From: Rhinolophus ferrumequinum
Lineage: Eukaryota; Chordata; Mammalia; Chiroptera; Rhinolophidae
Direction of reading: 5' to 3'
DNA length: 64,000 nt
Assembly (NCBI RefSeq): GCF_004115265.2
Contig: NC_046289.1
Coordinates: 99,375,688 to 99,439,687, forward strand
The notes under the pieces: model-generated
Seen by the model: only the letters and a program-made list of their open reading frames with translations
Databases searched by the model: none
What the model was told of the DNA's origin: nothing
Program-made: the position numbers and the translations under genes
Shown here: positions 1-16,200 of the stretch, one piece after another
How the letters are laid out: each line of letters starts with the position of its first letter
Position numbering within the stretch: position 1 is the first letter of the stretch

Positions 1-2614
1 TGCCGCCTGGGCTTGCCCCTCCCCTCAGCACTGCTTGCTTCTCTCTGCTCCAGTGCGCATGCTCTCCTAGGCAGTGTGGTGCTGGCATGGTGTGGGCAGA
101 AGAGGCAGGGAGGCACGGGGCGGGGGACTGGCCTGAGAGCTCAGCTGTCCGTGGGCAAGGATTCTCACTTGAGGTGTGAGCTCAGGCAAGGCCACCTTGC
201 CTCCTGGCCTTGCTCGGGGTCCCCATCTGTAAAATGGGGATAACAGTTGCCTCTCTCTCAGTTGTTAGAGGACTTGATGAGCCATAACATGCCAAAGACA
301 AGGCCTGGCACAGAGTAAGTGCCCAGAAAACAGGGCCTGTTATTATTCTTATTATCATCAAGTCAGTGGGGAGGCGGCGGCAGCTGCTGCAGGCCGGGGA
401 AAGGAGTGTTTGCAAACTGACAGCTGGGAGAGTGACTAATGGTGCCACAGCCTCCACGCCCTCCTGCAGTGGCTTCGAGTTATGGGGGGAAGAGGAGGTG
501 TGAGGATACGGAGAGCCAGCAGAACCTCTATTCAGAAGGGCCTGAAGACTGGGGGCCCCAATTCAAGGTCTGGGCTGTCACCCCTAACTAGCTATGTGGT
601 TTCAGGCAAATCATTCAACCTTGTGAGCCTCAGTTTCTGCTTCCATAAAATGGGGGTAAGGAGCTTACAGCTTGCACAGCATGTGGACCACAGGAGCCCA
701 GGGGGTGGTTGCTGTGCTCCAGGTGGCTCGTCGTGCATGTATGTGATGGTTGGGGGGGCAAGGCTCATCCCCCTTGGGCCTCAGCCTCCCTGTCAGATGG
801 CAGAGATTGACCGGCTGGCTTTTGGGGAAGGGAGGAGGGACAGTGGGTGAGGTTTATGCCAGGCCCTGTGCCAGGTACTTGCGGGCCTCATTCCACTCCC
901 TCCACAGCCTGCTTGCAGGGGATCCCTGTCCCCACCTTTCAGGGTAAGGGATCTGCGGCTCAGAAGGGTTGAGTCATTCACCCTAGTTGCATACTCAACA
1001 GAGCCAGGTCTGCCTGACTCTAGAACCGGGAGTGTGGCCTGGAAGCGGTGCTGCTTCTCCCGGGTCTGTTCTCTGGCTCCTTCTTGTTTCCAAGACCACA
1101 TGCTCTGCTGCTGAGACCCCCCCAGGCCCCTGGCGCTCAGAAGCAAACCCTGGTCCCTCAGATTGGCATTTGAAGCCCCTATGCCAGGCCCACTCCGAGC
1201 AGTACCCACAGCAGACTGGTGGCTGCTCAGATGGTCAGGGTCTGTCTCCCAGCTTCCCACACCAGGGCTGCCAGCTAGGCCAGCTTCGCACGGCTATACC
1301 TGTCTCTCCCCCAGCACCTTTGCTCAGGCTGTCACACTAACCTGGGGTGCCCTCTGCAGCCCACTCTGCCTTTCTACGTCCTCCGGTCTCAGGGCTCAGC
1401 CCGAGCACCCCCTCCTGCAGGCAGCCCTCGTAAGCTCTGCAGCCCTTGCTCACCTCACACCCCAGCCACTTCCACTCAGAGGCCTTCCCCCACTACCTGG
1501 CCTGGGGTAGGTCATGTTTGTGACCATGGGGAGTCACTGACCTGGTCTAAGCCTCAGTTTCCTCCTCTGTAAAAGAGAACAGTAGCCCCAGCCCCTGCTT
1601 CCTCAGACAGGTACAAGCACGTGTGTGCCGATGGGTTGGCTCGGGTGGCTCTCTAGAGGAGTCAACCTTTTGAAGAAAGCATACGCACCAAAAAGTACAT
1701 TGATCAACAAGGTACAGCTCTGTGAACAACAGTGACCCTCCCCCACGGGACCAGACCATCGCATAACCAGCCCCCTGAGCCCCGCCACGTCCCTTCCAGT
1801 CACTGCCCCTCCCAAGAGCAGTCGCCATCCTGCACCGTGGATTTGGCCCGATTTTGAACTTGATATGAATGGAACTACATGGCATGTGCTTGTCTGTGTC
1901 TGGCTTCTTGGGTGACACGTTTGCACGTTCATCCTTGTGGTGTCATACCTGTAGCGTACTTGATGTTTGCTGCAGTCACAGTTCCGGTTCCGTGGGCATC
2001 GCACACTTTATCCATCGGACTCTTGGTGGGCATCTGGGCTGTTCCCAGTTTGAGCTTTGTAACAAATCGTGCTGCAGTGGACACCTGCCCTGTTCTCCCT
2101 TGGGTGTGCACACAGTTGTGGGGTCACCAGGCCATGGGGTCGGTGTACCTTGGCTTTAGAGATACTGCCTGGGCAAGTTTTCATAGGCGAAGGGGCCCGC
2201 AGAGGACAGGTGGCTTTCCCGAGTCACACAGCACCTTCCCCAGGTTCACAGAACTGCCCTGGGCCCCCTTCCCCCACAGACCAGTTAGCTGGCATCGGGG
2301 CTGGGGGAGGGTGGGGCAGGTGGCACTGGTGGTTCCCAGCGCCCAAACCTTCTTGGCCTGTTAGCCACTCTGTCGGGCAGTAAGGCCCCCTCTGTCCTCA
2401 GTGGTCCTCGGCCCTCATGCTCCAGCCCCCTCCCCGCTTCAGGGCCGTCAGCCTGCTAAGACTGGGCAGGACGACCCTGGCCCCCAGTCCTAGCCCTGGG
2501 CGCCGGCGGCACCGGGACATATTGCTGTGGGGAAGGACTGAGGTCTCAGTGACTTGGGACGGGGAGCCATCTCCTCACATCCCTCCCTCCTCAATCTTCC
2601 TTTTCTTCCCACAG
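1..2614 (+). other. CSK: CSK upstream intron (no coding exon)
   Basis: Lies 5' of the first coding exon of CSK, whose noncoding first exon is known in human to be many kilobases upstream. It holds ancient MIR copies at about 178-350, 560-655 and 1515-1590 (shared phrase of the type CTGTAAAATGGGGA, + orientation). It also holds an old, inverted L1 remnant at about 1680-2105. No convincing coding ORF was found. Confidence 0.6.
1680..2105 (-). repeat. Old L1 remnant (inverted)
   Basis: The + strand reads like the reverse complement of an ancient mammalian L1 3' region. It has a 'tatgaatggaactacatggcatgtg' type passage near 1863 and a 'ttatccatcggactcttggtgggcatctggg' type passage near 2010. The copy is diverged and has no usable frame. 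The family assignment is by recognition only. Confidence 0.5.
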
Positions 2615-2678
2615 CTCCCATGGTACCAAGTGACAGCGCAGCCTTCCTGTGACACGGGACGCCAGGTCTTCTGAGAAG
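2615..2678 (+). promoter_or_regulatory. CSK: CSK 5' UTR part of first coding exon, with a short uORF
   Basis: The acceptor TTCTTCCCACAG ends at 2614, so 64 nt of untranslated leader precede the CSK ATG in this exon. The leader contains an ATG at 2620-2622 with G at +4, followed by nine codons and a stop at 2650-2652, 26 nt before the main start. Transcripts using this acceptor would carry this complete upstream ORF. The upstream noncoding exon(s) and promoter of CSK lie outside the window to the left. Confidence 0.75.
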
Positions 2679-6712
<4,034 letters not shown>

Positions 6713-7350
6713 CGGCAGGCCTTGCCCAGGCCCCGGGCCTGTGGGGACTGAACCTGGACAGACTGGCCCTCATGCCCCACTTGCTGGGCCCAAGCCTGAC
6801 TGAGCCCAGTGGGCCTCTTTCCTGTGTCCCAGTCTGCTCCCCTCTGGCCCCCAGGGACTCTGCCTAGGCCTGGCACCTTCTCTCATGGACCCCCCTGTGG
6901 GGCGTGGGGAGCCCCTCCGCGGAGGGAAGAGGCCGAGGAGCGGGAGGCAGGCGCCCCACCACGGCCAGGTTTCTCCTGGCCTCCCATCTCTCACCTTCCT
7001 AGAGTTTTATTCCTTTCCTTTTTTTGAGATTTTTTTCTGTGTGTTTATTTTTTATTGTTTTTCAAGATAAGGAGAAAGAAAGTACCCAGCAAATGGGCAT
7101 TTTACAAGAAGTACGAATCTTATTTTTCCTGTCCTGCCCTGGAGGGTTGGGGAGACCAGGCCCCTCTCCAGGGACCATGGCCCAGCCTTGTTCCCCATTC
7201 CGTGTTCCGTGTCGCCTCGGTCGCCCCGTGTTTGCGCTTGACCATGTTGCACTGTTTGCATGCGCCCGAGGCGGACGTGTCAGGGGCTTGGAGCTCGTGT
7301 GCTGCCGCCTGCCTTCCAGATGGAATCGTAATAAACCACTCCATAGGACA
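6713..7350 (+). other. CSK: CSK 3' UTR with poly(A) signal
   Basis: Untranslated tail from the TGA at 6710-6712 to just past an AATAAA at 7330-7335. A T-rich stretch near 7018-7060 may be a regulatory AU/U-rich patch. The cleavage site about 15-20 nt after the hexamer is inferred. Confidence 0.8.
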
Positions 7351-8229
7351 CCGCTGCCCGGCCTCGGCGCTTACTCCGCCGAGCCTGCCTGTCCCCCGCC
7401 CCCATCCCTGTGCCATCCTGTCCATCCCCTGTCTCTGTGAGTGGGCCTGCGCTTGCCCTGTGAGTGGAGTGGGTGGGGAGCACGGCCGGGAGAGGTGGCC
7501 GCCGCTTTGTGTCAGCTGCACGAGCGAGTGTCCTGTGTCTGCCGTGGGGGGTTCTCACCACCTGCCGTCCCCCACTGCCCTGCTGCAGCCCAGGCTTGGC
7601 CCTGGGACCATGTGGGCTCTGGGGCCCCATCCACAGGGTACTGCCTGGGGGCGCCGCTGCCTCTCCTGCTGTGTTGTTCCAGCCATCCGTACAAGGAGGG
7701 GAGGAAACCCGGCCTGACAGGATGGAGATGGGGGTCCCCCTGGTAGTAGGCAACATAAGGATCTCATGCCTCAGAGAGGATGTGGACCCGGGAGGGAGAG
7801 GAGGAGGAGGCTCTGAGCTGCTGCTGCTCACGGTTCACGGGCGATGGGCAACGTAGGAACTACCCCAGCCCCACCTCCACCACACGCCCAGCCCTGTGCC
7901 TGAGGGCGTAAGCGGAGGAGGCTCTAGGAGGGCACAGATGGGGAATGAGGACCAGCCGTGGCATTGTCTCCCGCTCAGGTTCCCCAGGGCAGTGCTCAGT
8001 GCAGCTGGGGGTTCCCTTGTCCAGTTGGGACTCTGTCCCCTCCTGCCCTAGCCCGCAGGGCCTGAACCCCAGGGCTGAAATCCTGGCTTTGCAGTGTGCC
8101 TGGAGCGTGCACTGCGGCCCAGCGCCATCTCCCACTCCACCCCACCCCCAGCCCAGTGCGGCAGCCTCCTTACCTCCCCCAATCTGTCCTCTGCACACTG
8201 CCAGGTGCGTTTTTCTAAAATTAGGCCAT

Positions 8230-10470
8230 GCGTTCAACAACAAAATATTTGAATACCTGAAGTATGCTAGGAGTGGTGTTCAATAGTGAGCAATGGACCC
8301 TGTGGAGATCACAGGAAGACAATCACAGACAGTTAATTACAAACTGATAAGTGCTATGGAAGAAACATGCCATGGGAATCAGATCTTTATAGATCAGGGA
8401 GGGCTTCCAGGAAGAGGCAGCATGTAAGCTGAGATTGGCAGGAGAGGGGGTGGGGGGTTAGGTAGCAGCATTCCTGGAACAGATGCTGAGATTGGAGGCA
8501 GGCAGCTTGTTCCAGGGTCTCCCAAGAAGACGGGGAGCGAGCAATAGGTTCTGAGCAGGAGGGTGACATGTCAGATAATGTATTTTTGAAATGATCGCCC
8601 TAGCTGCTGGTGGAGAAAGTCTGAAGGAAGCACAGTGAGGACTGATCCATGGGACAGGATGATGGGAGTGGACAGACTCCAGAGGGAGGTAAGATTTGGT
8701 AATAAGTCAGGACAAGGTGAAGGAGAGAGGAGCCATAGCAACGCCTGACTCCAGCAGGATGGATGTGGGAGAGCAGGGAACCAGGAGACGTGTTGAGGAA
8801 ACAAGTTCTGTGCAGGGCATGATGAGTTTTGAGTGTGCCTTTGAACCTACCAAGAGGTGTTAAATTGCTGGACCCCAGAGGCTGGAGAGGGAAGTGGGAG
8901 TTACCAGCATCTGGCTTGAACCTGAAGCGTGCAAGGAGGAGGTCACTTTGGGAGGACATGCATAAGAGAAGGGGGCCCAAGACCGAGCCTGGGGGCACCC
9001 TCAACACTCAAAGGTCAAGAGGAGGCTGACCTGAGGAGGCCAGGTGTGGAAGGCCAGGTGTGGAAGAGACAGGAGAGTCCCTGTCACGGGCCGAGGGAAG
9101 AGTCCAAGACGAGCCCGCAGGTCCCCGTGTCCCAGAAGACACGCGAAGGAGGCCGAGTGCCCATCAGTGCTGGCCATGAGGAGGTCACTGGTGACGTCAG
9201 CAGGACCTGGGTTTGGTGGGGACAGATTCTAGATGATAATGGAGGGCCATGCAGGAAGTTCCACACTGAGAAATTTAGCTGTAACGGAGAGGACGACAGG
9301 GAGAGAATTAAGAGGGCAGAAGCTTGAGCAAATTTGACTGCCTAAGGGAAGGACTGAGAGGGAGGCAGAAAATAGGGGAGCAGAGGGCAGGGGAGTGATA
9401 GAAGGTGGAGCCTTCCTTAGAGTAAGGGGGTGAGCTGGAATGGGTCTGCGATGGGAGAGGGACTGTCCTGGAGAGTCAGACAGCGGTGCCTGGTGAATGT
9501 CCAGAGTTGGCGGAGGCCGCAGTGGCTGGGAGCTCTGACTTGACTGTCGCTGACCCAGCGGTCTGGTCTTCACTAAAGGCCGCAGCCTGGGCTCTTACTA
9601 GCTGGTCCGTGCCGGCTCGGTTCAGAGACAGGCAACGGTCTGGTGGCCATGGGCCATGGAGGGGCCAGGTAGGCACCATAACGGAACTGGAGCAGGTGCG
9701 ACAATCTGGAACAAGGACCAGGGTCCTGCTGACAGGGCCCTACGGGAATGCAGGCCTGGGGCCTGGACGTGACTGTTCTTCCCATCCGGTGGCATGTTAG
9801 CTTCCTTTTCATTACTCCCTTTACTCTCACTTGGATTTATACTTTGTTTGTTTGTCTTCCCCTCTTTCTTTTCTCATCTTTCCCTTCTGTTCTGTGCTCG
9901 CCACTGGCTCATCACAGATGAACAAGACATAGGACTCACGGACTCAAGGAGCTCGTGGACTGATGGGATCCCACTCAGAACTCAACTTGGTGCCCAGAAT
10001 CTGGTGGGCATCTCCCATCGCCCACACAGAACCAGTGAGAGGGCAGGGCAGCTTCTCAGATGCTTGTAGGACGGGCAGTGGCAGAGAGCAAGGTGTTCTG
10101 GCAAAGGAAGGGCACTGCCTGGCAAAGGTGGTGAGGTGCATAAGTGGCTAGGGCAGAGGTGCCAGTGGCGTGGTTTGGGAGCAAGTAAGGCTGGAGAGAA
10201 AGCAGGGCCCAGACCTACCTGGCTTTGCAGGCCCCAGAAAGAGTTTCACTTTATGCAAAGATGACCAGGAGCGATTGAAGGGTTTAGGACAGAGAAATGA
10301 CGTGGTCAGATCTGCATTTTAGAAAGATCCTTCTGACTACAATCTGGCCTGGGAGGTGAGGAGGTATCCCAAAGTGGAAACGGGGAGACGGTGGGGAGAC
10401 TGTAGTGGCCAGGCAGGTGATTGACAGTGGCCTGGGCTGGTGAAGCCAAAGCCGGTAGGAGGTAGAGAGG
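8230..10470 (-). repeat. L2 LINE remnants (two or more inverted fragments)
   Basis: Minus-strand translation gives pieces typical of the CR1/L2 reverse transcriptase. Near 8985-9007 it reads VPPGSVLGPLL (family phrase VPQGSVLGPLL). Near 10290-10325 it reads IFLKCRSDHV (family phrase IFLKCKSDHV). On the + strand the same places show 'gtgacatg.tcaga' phrases. The frames are broken by many stops and indels, as expected for an element over 100 My old. The 9430-9980 interval between the fragments is not recognisable. Confidence 0.7.
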
Positions 10471-10484
10471 AAGGTAAACAGCTG

Positions 10485-10640
10485 ATGTCTTACTGAGCTG
10501 AGCACTCATTGTCCGCCGGGCCTTGTTCTAAGCACAATAGGTGTGTTACCTCATTAACCCTCCAAACAACTCTTGGGGATATACACTATTATTATCTCCA
10601 TTTTACAGGTGAGGAAACTGAGGCTTGGAGAGAATGGGTA
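10485..10640 (-). repeat. MIR SINE remnant (inverted)
   Basis: Reads as an inverted MIR: 'attattatctccattttacag' followed by 'gtgaggaaactgaggc', preceded by 'gttctaagcacaat'. Confidence 0.65.
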
Positions 10641-11173
10641 CCACGATATGAGAGGGCAAGAGCAGATTGAAGAGCTTGCTGATGGCCGATGAGAGGATGA
10701 GCAGAAGGGACCTGGGGGATTCCAGTCTCTGGCTCAATAAAATGGGGGTAGCATGCATGAGACCCCAACCCTGGAAGAGGATCGGCCAGGCGTTGGAGAA
10801 GAGGAGTTTGGTTTGGACATGTCACCTGGGGGCCTGTGTTCCCTGCGGAGTTGGATGTTCATTCGAGCCTGCGGCTCTGGGGAGACGATGGGCTGGAAGC
10901 AGAGCTTTGGGGCTCATGGCCACAGCAGAGGTGCTTGAAGCCACAGGCATGGATGAGCTCGGCCAGGGAGTACGTGGTGAGTGGGGGAGATGCAGCGTAT
11001 GGAGCCCCGTGTAAGGGCTGGGGAGAGAGAGCAATGTCAAAGGAGCAGCAAGCAGTTCAGGGGGCAGGAAGAAGCAGGTGAGCCCTGGGAGGGTGCCTCA
11101 GCATGGGGCAGTGGGGGCAGGGGACGTCCATGGCGTTTCACATTGCAGAGACTGGGTTAAGAAGTGTCCACTT

Positions 11174-11287
11174 GGGTGGCCGGTTAACTCAGCTGGTTAG
11201 AGCGCGGTGCTAATAACACCAAGGTTGCTGGTTCGATCCCCGCATGGGCCACTGTGAGCTGCGCCCTCCTTGAAAAAAAAAAAAGAA
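11174..11287 (+). mobile_element. Short tRNA-derived bat SINE
   Basis: The head resembles a tRNA: A-box-like 'TTAACTCAGCTGGTTAGAG' and B-box GGTTCGATCCC. A short body ending 'GCGCCCTCCTT' and an A-rich tail follow. The flanks 11161-11173 and 11288-11300 match at about 10 of 13 positions (GAAGTGTCCACTT and GAAGAATCCACTC), a likely target-site duplication. It is a mobile SINE and not a functional tRNA gene, because the acceptor stem does not close. Confidence 0.85.
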
Positions 11288-11664
11288 GAAGAATCCACTC
11301 AGCACAGAGAACGGGTCATAGTCAGGCCTTGCACATGCTGGCAGGGCCAGGAGCCGGGAAGGTCAAGGGGCAGGGCTGGGATGGGGCCCCCCTTTCCACA
11401 ACGCAGCTGGGAAAGTGCCGGGAAAGTGGGTGGAGGTGGCTGAGGGCTCAGTGTGGAGAAATGAGCGTTTTCTTTCAGCATGCCCTAGAAGTTTCCATTT
11501 ACAGCCTTGATTTAATTAACTTGCAGAGCTTCCGTAACTGAATCCTACTGGGAACTTACAAAGATTAGCAAACTTCATCCATCTAGAATCCTTGGCAGAT
11601 GAGCCAGCCACTCTGGAAAACCAACATTTGGATGAAAATATTTGAAATATAAGATGACTTATTT

Positions 11665-12020
11665 ATTTATTTTTTTTAAGATTTTATTGGGGAAGGGGAA
11701 CAGGACTTTATTGGGGAACAGTGTGTACTTCCAGGCCTTTTTTCAAGTCAAGTTGTTGTCCTTTCGATCTTAGTTGTGGAGGGTGCTGTTCAGCTTCAAG
11801 TTGTTGTCCTTTCAGTCTTAGTTGTGGAGGACGCAGCTCAGCTCCAGGTCCAGTTGCCGTTGTTAGTTGCAGGGGGCGCTGCCCACCATCCCTTGTGGGA
11901 CTTGAGGAATTGAACGGACAACTTTGTGGTTGAGAGCCCACTGGCCCATGTGGGAATCAAACCGGCAGCCTTCGGAGTTAGGAGCATGGAGCTCTAACCG
12001 CCTGAGCCACCGGGCTGGCC
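11665..12020 (-). mobile_element. Long bat SINE, copy 1 of a tandem pair (inverted)
   Basis: Reverse complement of a bat SINE. On the minus strand it starts GGCCAGCCCGGTGGCTCAG and carries a tRNA-like head with a TGATTCCCAC-type B box. A second tRNA-like segment with GTTCAATTCC follows, then a body ending in repeated AATAAAGTCCTG phrases and an A-rich tail. It carries an extra internal module of about 45 bp compared with its neighbour. Together with copy 2 it is enclosed by a 14-bp duplication. Confidence 0.85.
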
Positions 12021-12341
12021 CCCCCCCCTTTTTTTTTTTTTTTAAAGAGTTTATTGGGGAAGGGGTACAGGACTTTATTGGGGAACAGTGTGTACTTCCA
12101 GGCCTTTTTTCAAGTCAAGTTGTTGTCCTTTCAGTCTTAGTTGTGGAGGGCGCAGCTCAGCTCCAGGTCCAGTTGCCGTTTCTAGTTGCAGGGGGTGCAG
12201 CCCATCATCCCTTGTGGGACTCGAGGAGTTGAACTGGCAACCTTGTGGTTGAGAGCCCACTGGCCCATGTGGGAATCGAACCGGCAGTCTTTGGCGTTAG
12301 GAGCACGGAGCTCCAACCACCTGAGCCACCGGGCCGGCCCC
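12021..12341 (-). mobile_element. Long bat SINE, copy 2 of a tandem pair (inverted)
   Basis: Same family and orientation as the adjoining copy at 11665-12020. It lacks the duplicated internal module and has its own T-run (the inverted A tail) at 12030-12043 next to a C-run. On the minus strand the head reads GGGCCGGCCCGGTGGCTCAG. AAGATGACTTATTT follows immediately at 12342-12355 and matches 11651-11664 exactly. Confidence 0.85.
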
Positions 12342-13284
12342 AAGATGACTTATTTTTTTTAAATGTGCTTGTTTTGGAAATTATGAAGCATATAAAAGTA
12401 GAGAGAAGAATATAATGAACGCCCATGTCCCTACCATCCTACTTGAACAGTTATCAACTCAAGGCCAGGGCTGTGCTGCCAAGTCTGGGGGTTTGGAACA
12501 GATGCGAGACATTATAGCAATTACTCCAGAGCTTTAACACGTTTCTCCAAAAGACACAAGACTTGTTAGAAATATAATCACAATACATTATTACACTAAA
12601 AATTTTAATAATAATTCCTTAATTTAATGAGACATCCATTGTTTAAATTTCCCCAATTGTTTCACTTTTTCCCACAGTTGGTTAAAATTAAGCTCCAAAC
12701 AAGGCTCACACACTGCATTTGTTTGCTCTCTTTCCATTTTCCATGTAGTTTATTTGTTGAGGAAACCAGGCTGCTTGCAGGCATGCGCCTTTGGGAACAT
12801 GGCAGAGAGCTGAGCATTACAGGGGAGAGAGCAGGACCGGGAGGACGGCGCGGGGGTGGCCCTACTGCCAGGACACTGTTCTGCAGGACAAAGGCAGGGT
12901 GTGGAGGCCTGTCCCGAGCCCAGAGGAGAGGCCAGGGTGATTGAAGGATAGCCTGTCCCTGTGATCCCTGAGGCTGCTTAGCTGCTGGAGCTGAGGGAAG
13001 GTGGAATGGTGGCCTGAACTCAGGAGGAGTGTGGGGAGAGCTCAGGTGGGACAAGTGTCAGGGGTCATGGATTCAGCTGGTCAGGCTAGAGGCAAGGGAG
13101 GGGCGTGGCCTGAGGTCAGTCCTGGAAGGAACAGGATGTCTGTGTGAGGAAGGAGGGAGAAGTCAGAGCCAGAAACCAACTCCTAGCCGGTCCCCCGCTC
13201 CTCCCCACCTGGCCCTTCCCCGGAGCCCCTCCCTGGCCACCCAGCTAGGATCCACCCTGGGCAGGGACATTAGATCCTTTCACA

Positions 13285-16200
13285 ATGCCTGTGGTTTGTG
13301 GCCCTACTCCCTTGCTCTGCCTTCTCCTCCTGCTCCTGGCCCCCGACAGCCCTGACGGGGGCCGTCTTCCTCAGCGAAGATTTGAGTACAAGCTCAGCTT
13401 CAAAGGACCAAGGCTGGCATTGCCTGGGGCTGGAATGCCCTTCTGGAGCCATCATGGAGGTGAGGGGTAGGATGGGGACCGCGCATGCCCAGGGTTCCTC
13501 AGAGTGCTGGAGCAGCTGACCACTCAGGGTGGCTGTGACTTGGTGGGGGGTGGGCCTTCCAGTTCCAGCCTCTGCCGAAGATGGGTCCAGGCCTGGGGCA
13601 GGCAGTGCCGGGGGCCCAGGATCCCTCTGAGGCTCGTCTCCTGTTCCACACACCACACCCAGCCCTATCCACCAGCTGCGGTTTCTCCTCTCTGCCTTAA
13701 GGCTTCTCTCTTCTCTTCTGCCTCTCCTCAGAGGATGCTTTCACCCCCCATCCCTGCCTCTTGGACCTGTGAACACACACACACACACGGGCTCACATGC
13801 TGAGTGCCAGACACACGCACAGGGCAACCTGGGCCATCATGTCAGGCTGTGGCTATCCACGAGAAGGGGCAGGGGCGAGGGCTGCCTGGAGGGGTACCCT
13901 AGCCATGCCCTGTATGTGTGCTGGGTAGAAGAGGCACGAGAGCGTCGTAGCCCACACGTCTGTGTTCAGGGCCTTCCAAACCGGGACCTCCAAAGAGTCT
14001 GTCTTCTACCTAATCTTTTTCAAAAAGGACAGTTGAGGACTTACGAGGACCTATGCAATAGAGCAGAGCTTAAATGAAGAGTAAGCAAGAAGAATGAGGC
14101 TTGGGGTCGGGGCACGAAAGGAGTCCAGGAATGGGGCTTGTTGCCAAAACATACGCTGTGAGGCCTGCCCACCCTTCAGAGTTGGGCCATGGATCGGGTT
14201 CAGAGCCTCCTAGCAGCAAAGCCAAGATAGAAAGCAGATCCATCGTGTATTTCTGTGTCCATGAGATGGAAGTTCTGAGAAACGGAACTACTGAGACCAG
14301 AACAAATATCCCTTTAAGATGACAGGCTTTATCACGGGTCCTGGCCCAGTCCTCAGAGGCACAGGAAGTAAACAAAGGAGGGGCTGTTTCTCACAGCAGC
14401 ATGCCAGGCTGCGCGTCAGCACTGGGGTGGCAGGGCCTGTACCATACTCACTGTTCTGGGCCAAATTGGGGGTGTCACAGACCATGTGGGGCAGCAGAGG
14501 CAGAGGCTCTGGATCACCCAGTGATATGTTCATTGTTCGTTCATTCTTTCATTCATTCATTCATCCATCCATCCATCCTTTTATTAGACTCCCTTCCCCG
14601 TCCCCCTTGTGGCCATCCCAGAGACACAGGGCTTAAGGCACCCACAGTCTGGGGCGAGATCCCATGAACAAGCCACATAAGGCTGAAGGCACCAGTGTAG
14701 TAGACAGTGGGTGACCCTTGCCTCCTGCCAGTCACTTCAGAGGCACTGGCGACTTCCAAGGGCCCCCAGGACTTCTGGCCTTCCAGTCTCCTAGCCTGGA
14801 CCACGCCAGCCCTGACCTTTGCTGAGTAAACAGGCTGGAATAGCAGTACATGGAAAGTCCTGGCAGGGACAAGGGACTAGGCCCTGGGCCAGGTTCCAGG
14901 CTGGCAGGTTAAAGGGGTAGGGAGCCAGCTGGGGTGGGGTCTCTGATCTCCCTCCCTCTGGTTCCTGCCAAGCCTGCCTCAGTTTCTCTCCTCTCTCCTC
15001 TTCATCCCCCCACCTCCACCAGTGGTAATACACACACACACATGCACACACATGCACACACACACACGCACGCACGCACGCACACGTGCTCCATCCTTCA
15101 CCCTTTCCTCCCAGTCCTGCAGGCTAGTTCCACCTTCGCTTTCACACTTTCCTCACTTTGGAGTGCCCTCTAGCCCCCGGACCAGGAAGCCTCCAGCCTC
15201 ATTTTGGAACACTGGAGCCCTCCAGTGGTTATTCTCTCTAATGCGCTCCTGTGTGCTGTGTCTCAGGCATGTCCTTTTCCCTCAGGGCCTCAGTTTCCTT
15301 GTCTCAGAAAGAAAGGATTGGTCTCAAGCTCTCTCCTGGTGAAAGAAGCTTGTACTTTGGAGTTAGATAGAGCTGAGTTCCAATCCCCTTAGTTCCTTAA
15401 CTTTTCTGAGCCTCCGTTTCCTCCTCTGTCAGTGGGGGTCTGGTACAAAGCAGTCTTCACAGACTTGTGAGGCCCCAGTGGGGGTGCGGGCAGGCTGCTC
15501 TTGTGTGGGTCTGGCATTTGTTGCCCTCCCCTGGCAAAGGCGCCCAGTTTTGGCGGTTCCAGTGCCCACTTCTTCAGTGGATTCCTGCATCTGACCAGCT
15601 GGCCTGGTATTTAATGGCAGGCCTTAATATTACCTGCTTCCTCCTCCCACGGCCAAGCCAGGCCAATGAGGGAGAATGATGGGGCAAAGGGGAAGGTGGG
15701 GTGCAGGCCCTGAGCTGCCTGGTCCACAGACGCCATCCTGGGCCTGGAGGAAGTGCGGTTGGCCCCATCCATGCCGAACCGAAGTGGCGCCGTGTGGAGC
15801 AGGGCCCCTGTCCTCTTCTCTGGCTGGGAGGTGGAGATGAAGATGAGGGTGACTGGTCTGGGGCGCCGGGGAGCCCAGGGCGTGGTGAGTGGCCTCTGCC
15901 AAGGCCTGGCACAGGGGGTGCAGCAGGGTGGTGAGCCCGGGTCCCAGTGTCCTGCAGAGGAGCTGAGTAGCTGAGGCCCCGCAGGCTGTGTGGTACACCC
16001 AGGGCAGGGGTGAAGTCGGCTCTGTCCTGGGGGGTCTGGCCTCGGGGGACGGCGTTGGGATCCTCTTTGACTCCTCAGCCCAAGATGCCCAGGTGAGCAG
16101 TGGTCTCCTCCCCACACCGTCACCCTCAGCCTCCTTCCCGCCTGCACCCTCACGCCTCTCCCTGCCCACGCTCAGGCTGCCTGTCCCCTCCCATGTAGAG

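Larger units (their letters stand above)
7351..13284. other. Intergenic region between CSK and LMAN1L
   Basis: No host gene is visible. 7351-8220 shows nothing recognisable. 8230-9420 and about 9990-10470 are inverted L2 LINE remnants. 10485-10640 is an inverted MIR. 11174-11287 is a short tRNA-type bat SINE. 11665-12341 is a pair of longer bat SINEs. 12360-12750 is AT-rich and looks like a further old LINE piece, family not assigned. 12950-13284 should hold the LMAN1L promoter; no TATA box or CpG island is evident. Confidence 0.6.

Noticed and set aside
11174-11287. tRNA gene
   Set aside because: The A and B boxes are present, but the acceptor stem and anticodon arm do not fold, and an A-rich tail and flanking duplication mark it as a SINE. 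The same holds at 21368 and 45719.
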